Origin: Paucimonas sp.
GTDB lineage: Bacteria; Pseudomonadota; Gammaproteobacteria; Burkholderiales; Burkholderiaceae_D
NCBI GenBank assembly: GCA_029266815.1
Contig: JAQSWC010000037.1
Location: 1 to 9,381 of the forward strand
Length of the DNA: 9,381 nucleotides
Direction of reading: 5' to 3'
Below are positions 5,288 through 9,381 of this stretch, in pieces (the first letter of the stretch is position 1; every line of letters begins with the position of its first letter). The notes under the pieces were generated by a model. It ran no database searches, was not told where the DNA came from, and saw only the letters and a list, made by a program, of their open reading frames with translations. The translations under genes were made by a program, and so were the position numbers.

Positions 5288-7159
5288 ATGTTCAGACATA
5301 TCATCATGCTGACGGCTGTGTTCGGCCTTGTCGTCGGCGCCGTATCCTGTAGCCATTCTTCAAGCGACCGCACCCTGGAAGCCAAGCGCGTCGACGTGGT
5401 GCTGCCGGCAGAGACGAAATCCCTGTCTCCTCCACCCAATCTAACCGAATCCGAGGTCAGGCTTGCGACGCCCAGGGTGGCAGCGCAGATCGCATCCAAT
5501 GCATTACATCCGGCAGGAAATCAACAGGTCGTTACTACTGGCATCAGGCCCAGCCTGCAGCAATCCTTGAGTGTGAAAAGGGCTCCGCCTGCCGAAGTAG
5601 AAGTCATTGCGGCGGAGGATGCAGGTGCCATGCCAGAAGTAAGCATCGCCTCTTCCTTGCAGCGCGTGCCCGGCATGATGATCTCGCCTACGGCTGCTGC
5701 GCCGGCATTTGCTCCACCCATGCCGCCTTCGGCACCGGAGAACGACAACCGCTATCAGCATCTGGACAGGCATGGTGTGCAGCTTGTAAGTGAAGCCCCG
5801 GTGTCCACCTTCAGCATCGATGTGGATACGGGCAGCTACAGCAATATTCGTCATCTACTGAACAACGGCCAGTTGCCGCCGCGCGACGCGGTACGTGTGG
5901 AAGAGATGGTCAACTATTTTCCTTACCAGTATGCGCTGCCGCGTGACGGTAAGCCGTTTTCCGTTCATGCTGAGGTAGCGCCTACTCCCTGGAATCGCGG
6001 CACGATGCTGCTGCGCGTGGGCATCCAGGCCGCCGACCCCGCGAAGGAAACGCTACCTCCGGCCAATTTGGTGTTCCTGATCGACGTGTCCGGCTCCATG
6101 CAGGAAGCGAATCGCTTGCCGCTGTTGCGCAATGCGATGAAGCTGTTCGTTGACCAGTTGCGGCCACAGGACCGTGTCTCGCTGGTGACATACGCGGGCC
6201 ATACACGCGTCGCGTTGCCGCCTACCAGCGGCGAGAAGAGGGGAGAGATCAAGGCTGCCATCGATTCGCTCACGGCTGGCGGTTCAACCGCCGGTGCGGC
6301 GGGCATTACGCTCGCCTATCAGATGGCAGAACAGGGCTTCATGAAGCACGGCATCAACCGCATCCTGCTTGCCACGGACGGCGACTTCAATGTCGGCATT
6401 ACCCGTTTCGAGACCCTGAAAGACATGGTGTCGGAAAAGCGTAAGACCGGCATCTCCTTATCGACACTGGGTTTTGGCACCGACGGCTACAACGACCGGC
6501 TGATGGAACAGCTTGCCGACGCGGGTGACGGTGCCTACAGCTATATCGATACGCTTGCCGAAGCTAACAAGGTGCTGGTGAACGAGTTCACGTCGACGCT
6601 GGCTGCAGTGGCACGCGATGTAAAGATCCAGCTCGAATTCAATCCTGCCCTCGTGTCCGAATACCGGCAGATCGGATTCGAGAACCGCGCGTTGAAGCGC
6701 GAGGATTTTAATAACGACAAGGTGGATGCCGGCGAAATTGGTGCTGGACATCGTGTCACCGCCTTGTATGAAATCACGCTGGCAGGCAAGCCGGGCAAAC
6801 TCGATGCGCTACGTTATGGAGGGAATGCAGTCTTGCCGAAGGAGAACGGAGGCGAGCTGGGTTTCCTGCGTCTGCGTTACAAAGAAGCGCATGGCGATGC
6901 CAGCAAGCTGATTGAAACGCCAATCACCCGCAGCCATATGAAGGAAAAGGCTGGAAGCGACTTCCAGTTCGCAGCAGCAGTCGCTGCTTTCGCACAGCGC
7001 CTTTCGGATGGCGGCAAATATCTCGGCGACTTCGATTTTGCGCAGGTTAAAGCATTGGCAAACGCATCCCGCGGGGACGACCGTTACGGTTACCGCGGCG
7101 AATTTGTGCAGCTTGTGGGCCTGGCGCAAACTCTGTCACCCAAATCATCGGGGCGCTGA
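5288..7159 (+). CDS. YfbK-like von Willebrand factor A (VWA) domain lipoprotein with plug-like segment
   Basis: This 623-residue protein matches the YfbK-type VWA family. An N-terminal signal (FGLVVGAVSC) ends at Cys21 in a near-consensus lipobox. Ser22 at the next position would favour outer-membrane sorting. A plug-like segment (84-132) and a Pro-rich linker follow, then the family's N-terminal region (about 170-220, STFSIDVDTGSYSNIRHLL and VRVEEMVNYFPYQY), and the VWA domain (about 260-440). The metal-binding MIDAS site is complete: DVSGS (Asp266, Ser268, Ser270), Thr334 in GGSTAG, and Asp364 in ATDGDF. The YfbK C-terminal domain ends with DDRYGYRGEFVQLVGLA. VWA domains with an intact MIDAS bind protein ligands through a divalent metal; the ligand here is unknown. 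GGGAG at 5277-5281 is a good ribosome site. It lies 132 bases after the anti-sigma-like gene and is closed by a strong terminator. Confidence 0.92.
   Translation: MFRHIIMLTAVFGLVVGAVSCSHSSSDRTLEAKRVDVVLPAETKSLSPPPNLTESEVRLATPRVAAQIASNALHPAGNQQVVTTGIRPSLQQSLSVKRAPPAEVEVIAAEDAGAMPEVSIASSLQRVPGMMISPTAAAPAFAPPMPPSAPENDNRYQHLDRHGVQLVSEAPVSTFSIDVDTGSYSNIRHLLNNGQLPPRDAVRVEEMVNYFPYQYALPRDGKPFSVHAEVAPTPWNRGTMLLRVGIQAADPAKETLPPANLVFLIDVSGSMQEANRLPLLRNAMKLFVDQLRPQDRVSLVTYAGHTRVALPPTSGEKRGEIKAAIDSLTAGGSTAGAAGITLAYQMAEQGFMKHGINRILLATDGDFNVGITRFETLKDMVSEKRKTGISLSTLGFGTDGYNDRLMEQLADAGDGAYSYIDTLAEANKVLVNEFTSTLAAVARDVKIQLEFNPALVSEYRQIGFENRALKREDFNNDKVDAGEIGAGHRVTALYEITLAGKPGKLDALRYGGNAVLPKENGGELGFLRLRYKEAHGDASKLIETPITRSHMKEKAGSDFQFAAAVAAFAQRLSDGGKYLGDFDFAQVKALANASRGDDRYGYRGEFVQLVGLAQTLSPKSSGR
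5537..5683 (+). repeat. plug-like repeat, copy 2 (in VWA lipoprotein gene)
   Basis: This encodes residues 84-132 of the VWA protein, beginning TGIRPSLQQSL and ending SLQRVPGMMI. It is the homologue of 4703-4849. The middle is more diverged from the TonB-receptor pattern than copy 1: AEDAGAMPE here against AEDIGKMPD in copy 1. Both flanks are Pro/Ala-rich linker, so the segment sits as an isolated block between the lipid anchor and the VWA part. Confidence 0.85.
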
Positions 7160-7174
7160 TAGTGTTGCTCATGT

Positions 7175-7209
7175 AAAACCCGGCATTCGATGAGTGCCGG
7201 GTTTTATCT
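7175..7209 (+). terminator. strong intrinsic terminator after VWA gene
   Basis: AAAACCCGGCA (7175-7185) pairs with TGCCGGGTTTT (7195-7205), 11 perfect pairs, followed by ATCTT. The T-run is part of the stem's right arm. It lies 15 bases after the VWA stop and ends the sigma/anti-sigma/VWA block. A-rich left-arm bases may also let it act in the other direction. Confidence 0.88.
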
Positions 7210-7295
7210 TTGCCGATCGCCTCTTTCTGCGCTCACGCAATCATCGAGGCGATATGCTCTAATAACATGGTCATCGTTCGAGATGAGGAGGAAAC

Positions 7296-7682
7296 ATGTC
7301 CGGCTTCAGCATCAATATCGAGAGCAAGACGCTAGAGAATGATTACTTTCGCGAAGTGCTCTACACCACGTCCCGTAGCCAACTGGTCGTCATGACCTTA
7401 CAGGCGGGGGAGGAGATCGGGATGGAACGGCACGAGGAACATGACCAGTTCATCCGCGTGGAAGAGGGGCAGGGCGTCGCCATCCTCGACGGCGAGAAGC
7501 ACACACTCGAAGACGGCACTGCGGTAGTGATTCCCGCCGGAACGGAACACAACGTGATCAACACGTCGTCGTCCGAACCTCTGCGTCTGTACACGCTCTA
7601 TACGCCGCCGGAGCATCCCGACGGCATCGTCCACAAGGACAAGGCCGAAGCGGACGAATACGAACGCCAGCACGGCCACTGA
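7296..7682 (+). CDS. cupin domain protein (DQFIRVEEG type)
   Basis: The 128-residue protein is a single-domain cupin, probably cytoplasmic. Motif 1 spans about 38-60 (GEEIGMERHEEHDQFIRVEEGQG), with His46, His49 and Gln51 as candidate metal ligands. Motif 2 is VIPAGTEHNVIN (78-89), with His85. This DQFxRxEEG variant is widespread in small bacterial cupins of unknown substrate. The ending (YTPPEHPDGIVHKDKAEAD ... HGH) is polar and His-rich, with possible extra metal-binding character. The start is secure: AGGAGG at 7286-7291 lies four bases before the ATG, the strongest ribosome site in the window. It begins a new unit after the terminator at 7175-7209. Only 8 bases separate it from the next small gene. 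It is not a close copy of the cupin at 2203-2514. Confidence 0.92.
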   Translation: MSGFSINIESKTLENDYFREVLYTTSRSQLVVMTLQAGEEIGMERHEEHDQFIRVEEGQGVAILDGEKHTLEDGTAVVIPAGTEHNVINTSSSEPLRLYTLYTPPEHPDGIVHKDKAEADEYERQHGH

Positions 7683-7690
7683 GCTTCGCT

Positions 7691-7972
7691 TTGCAGAAAT
7701 TCCTGATCCAGGATGAGTTCGGCCGTCCGCATGAATTGCTGGGCGAGGAAGTCGTGGTGCCGGGCTTCGAGGAAATCCAGTTCATTCTGCATGCCTGGCT
7801 GTACGACAAGCACGGCGGTTGGGCGATTACGGAACGCTCGTCAGGCAAGCGCATCACCAGCGGCAAGGCCGGCACCGAGCACTTGGCCAGGGAACAACTG
7901 GAGCGACAACTACTGGTGCACGGCAAGGAGGCCTTGTTGCGCGTGCTTGGCAAAGGCAACCTGTCGAGCTAG
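7691..7972 (+). CDS. small unrecognised protein, TTG start
   Basis: I do not recognise this 93-residue protein. It starts MQKFLIQDEFGRPHEL and has a conserved-looking core (LHAWLYDKHGGWAITERSSGKRI). Its C-terminal half is Lys/Arg/Leu-rich and predicted helical (about 62-88). There is no signal peptide or membrane segment. The start is TTG at 7691 with only a weak ribosome site (GAGC); the frame is also open upstream into the cupin gene. It lies 8 bases after the cupin stop and so is probably translated from the same mRNA. Its stop shares the CTAG at 7969-7972 with the convergent gene. The composition looks like real coding sequence, with no low-complexity or shadow-like Arg/Pro/Ser bias, but its function is unknown. 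Confidence 0.65.
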   Translation: MQKFLIQDEFGRPHELLGEEVVVPGFEEIQFILHAWLYDKHGGWAITERSSGKRITSGKAGTEHLAREQLERQLLVHGKEALLRVLGKGNLSS

Positions 7973-8610
7973 CTTGTACCTTCTGGCGGTGATGATTCTG
8001 CGGCTTCCATCCGTGCTATCAGCCTGTTATGAAGGCGAGACAAGAGCACTATCGCAAGCGACGCGCCGATAAAAGCCAGAAACATATCCGACTGGGTATC
8101 CCAGGGGTCGCCCTGCGTACCGAGAAACTCGTCCGCCCCCTGTCCAAGCGCCAGCGCAGCCCACCATTCAATAAGTTCGTACCAGGCGCTGATGGCCATT
8201 GCCACGCATATCGACAAGAATCCTGCCATGCCGGAGCGCGTCACATACGCGCCGCGCAGCAGGATTTCGCGCGCAATCATCGCGGGCACAAAGCCCTGCG
8301 CGAAATGGCCGATCTTGTCGTAGGGATTGCGGCTCAGGTCGAACATGTCCTGCAGCCAGAAGCCCAGCGGCACGCGTGCATAGGTATAGGTGCCGCCAAG
8401 GATGAGAATCAGCGCGTGCGCGAAGATCAGGATATAGAGCAGCGACGTCAGCGGGAAGCGACGATAGCTGAAGATCAGGATCGGCGCTGCGATGAGGACG
8501 GGCGCCACCTCCATGATCCATGTTGCGCGGTCATGCGTGAGCGAGAATGAGTAGGCCAGCAGGGCAGCCAGGACCACTACGGCAGCAAGAAGGAATTTTT
8601 CACGCGTCAT
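7969..8610 (-). CDS. yjdF: YjdF-like (DUF2238) inner-membrane protein
   Basis: This 213-residue protein has about six membrane segments, including LLAAVVVLAALLAYSF, VAPVLIAAPILIFSY, LLYILIFAHALILIL, LSICVAMAISAWYELIEWW and FLAFIGASLAIVLLSRL. The loops hold the family hallmarks NPYDKIGHFAQGFVPA, WYELIEWWAA and DEFLGTQGDPWDTQSDM, rich in conserved Asp, His and Glu. The family, represented by E. coli YjdF, has no established function that I know of; the polar loop residues could form a metal or active site, which is inference. The start at 8610 is chosen because the first membrane helix follows directly. The frame extends upstream with ATGs at 8631 and 8700. It is divergent from the phosphatase gene and converges with the small gene at 7691. 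Confidence 0.85.
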   Translation of the reverse strand: MTREKFLLAAVVVLAALLAYSFSLTHDRATWIMEVAPVLIAAPILIFSYRRFPLTSLLYILIFAHALILILGGTYTYARVPLGFWLQDMFDLSRNPYDKIGHFAQGFVPAMIAREILLRGAYVTRSGMAGFLSICVAMAISAWYELIEWWAALALGQGADEFLGTQGDPWDTQSDMFLAFIGASLAIVLLSRLHNRLIARMEAAESSPPEGTS

Positions 8611-8641
8611 GCTATGGTTCTTTCTTTCCATGTGTCGGGCA

Positions 8642-8647
8642 ATTATA
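8642..8647 (-). promoter_or_regulatory. perfect -10 hexamer upstream of the yjdF-like gene
   Basis: TATAAT reads on the - strand at 8647-8642. No good -35 is visible 16-18 bases upstream. Transcription would begin near 8635, a few bases before the ATG at 8631 and about 25 before the ATG at 8610. Either an ultra-short leader or start choice at 8610 is possible. Confidence 0.4.
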
Positions 8648-8709
8648 GAGGCCGGTCCTATGGATAGCATTTTCCTTATCTCCTCATTAATCAATTTCAC
8701 ACTGGTGAC

Positions 8710-9201
8710 ATGAAAGAAAAAACATCGGTTCTTTTCGTCTGCATGGGCAATATCTGCCGTTCTCCTACCGCGGAAGGCGTGTTTCGCAAACTGGCGGAAG
8801 AGCGCGGACTAGCGGACAAAGTGCACATCGATTCCGCGGGCACGCATGGCTATCACATCGGAGATCCACCGGATGCGCGGTCATGCGCCCATGCTGCCCG
8901 GCGCGGGTATGACCTTTCCTCGCTGCGGGCGCGCAAGGTGGACGCCGCAGATTTCGCGCGGTTCGATTATGTGCTGGCAATGGACGAGAGCAATCTAGCG
9001 CTGCTGGAAGCAGCATGTGCGGATGAATATCGGAAGAAGCTCGGGCTGTTCATGAAATTCGCCAGCAGGTCAGGCTCGCGGATCGTGCCTGATCCCTATT
9101 ACGGCGGAGCCGCCGGTTTCGACATGGTGCTGGATTACGTGGAGGACGCGGCGGAGGGTTTGCTTGACGCCATCATGTCGGCGCAGGCAATCAGCACGTA
9201 A
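8710..9201 (+). CDS. low-molecular-weight protein tyrosine phosphatase
   Basis: This 163-residue protein is a low-molecular-weight PTP, a cytoplasmic enzyme that removes phosphate from tyrosine residues. In bacteria it is often tied to a tyrosine kinase in polysaccharide control. The P-loop CMGNICRS gives the nucleophile Cys11 and phosphate-binding Arg17 with Ser18. The general acid Asp128 is in DPYYGG, and DSAGTHGYHIGDPPD (41-55) is the conserved middle block. The length is typical. No kinase or exopolysaccharide gene is in the window, so its target is unknown. LMW-PTP relatives also include arsenate reductases of the ArsC type, but DPYYGG favours a phosphatase. The ribosome site at the ATG is weak, and no promoter is clear. 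A strong terminator follows at 9203-9228. Confidence 0.95.
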   Translation: MKEKTSVLFVCMGNICRSPTAEGVFRKLAEERGLADKVHIDSAGTHGYHIGDPPDARSCAHAARRGYDLSSLRARKVDAADFARFDYVLAMDESNLALLEAACADEYRKKLGLFMKFASRSGSRIVPDPYYGGAAGFDMVLDYVEDAAEGLLDAIMSAQAIST

Positions 9202-9202
9202 A

Positions 9203-9228
9203 AAAGGGGAGCATGCATGCTCCCTTTT
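9203..9228. terminator. bidirectional terminator at convergent gene ends
   Basis: A long inverted repeat is centred at 9215/9216. The core GAGCATGCATGCTC is self-complementary and extends through GGG/CCT to AAA/TTT. On the - strand it ends in six T (9205-9200), good for the converging gene from the right; on the + strand it ends in four T. It lies between the phosphatase and the partial gene at 9245. Confidence 0.85.
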
Positions 9229-9244
9229 CATGAGCAGGCGTGAT

Positions 9245-9381
9245 TCAGCCTTTGAAGTAGCGGCGCTCGCGGCCCGCGCCGGTGTCCTTGATGCGGTTTG
9301 ATTTCAGAAGGGCTTGCAAGGCTGGCGAAACGCGTTGGCGCAGCTTCTGCAAATCTTTCTTGTCCAAATTGGACCCCAGAT
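9245..9381 (-). CDS. C-terminus of unrecognised protein, cut by window end
   Basis: The last 45 residues of a - strand protein are visible: LGSNLDKKDLQKLRQRVSP, then LQALLKSNRIKDTGAG and RERRYFKG, ending at TGA (9247-9245). It is basic and helical in its first part; the GRERRYF ending could be a beta-hairpin, as in small winged-helix proteins, but that is only a pattern impression. The absence of stops, the convergent position and the shared terminator at 9203-9228 support a real gene. The product cannot be named. Confidence 0.55.
   Translation of the reverse strand, partial: LGSNLDKKDLQKLRQRVSPALQALLKSNRIKDTGAGRERRYFKG

Noticed and set aside
4703..5683. A real TonB-dependent receptor gene, intact or broken, at the plug-like blocks
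   Set aside because: Both blocks lie inside intact reading frames of other proteins, and no barrel-like sequence, receptor C-terminus or frameshifted remnant is seen nearby.
8029..8550. A 173-codon open frame on the + strand opposite the yjdF-like gene
   Set aside because: The - strand product has six membrane segments and family hallmarks; the + product is a charged shadow with no family features.

Overview
The window looks like a chromosomal segment of a Gram-negative bacterium. Moderately high GC, neighbouring edd-eda genes and the overall protein style suggest a betaproteobacterium, perhaps Burkholderiales/Oxalobacteraceae. That placement is a judgement from protein character, not a database result. 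I see no mobile element, CRISPR array, tRNA or rRNA, and no gene-free stretch longer than about 190 bases.

Layout. (1) Bases 2-2121, + strand: the 3' part of edd (6-phosphogluconate dehydratase) and the complete eda (KDPG aldolase), the two enzymes of the Entner-Doudoroff pathway. A bidirectional terminator follows. (2) Bases 2203-2514, - strand: a small cupin, divergent from a secreted NodB-type polysaccharide deacetylase (2702-3487, +). Their 187-base spacer carries a perfect 9+9 palindrome that looks like an operator. (3) Bases 3504-7159, + strand: an ECF-type sigma factor, a single-pass anti-sigma-like membrane protein overlapping it by ATGA, and a YfbK-like von Willebrand A (VWA) lipoprotein, closed by a strong terminator. 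(4) Bases 7296-7972, +: a second cupin and a small unrecognised protein. (5) Bases 7969-8610, -: a YjdF/DUF2238-type inner-membrane protein whose stop codon shares a CTAG with the small protein. (6) Bases 8710-9201, +: a low-molecular-weight protein tyrosine phosphatase. (7) From 9245, -: the C-terminus of an unrecognised protein cut by the window end.

The most unusual region is the sigma/anti-sigma/VWA module. The extracytoplasmic part of the anti-sigma-like protein and the N-terminal part of the VWA lipoprotein share a 49-residue segment, 32 of 49 identical. It closely resembles the start of the plug domain of TonB-dependent outer-membrane receptors (TGIRxSLQQSL ... AEDIGKMPD ... SLQRVPG). 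Neither protein has a receptor barrel, and the resemblance stops after the VPG. The working idea is an envelope-sensing system in which a plug-like peptide was copied into both periplasmic components and may bind a common partner. This is inference; the sequence shows only the shared segment and the gene order.

Other points to check are a possibly leaderless sigma-factor mRNA, the operator-like palindrome, and the small unrecognised protein beside the second cupin.
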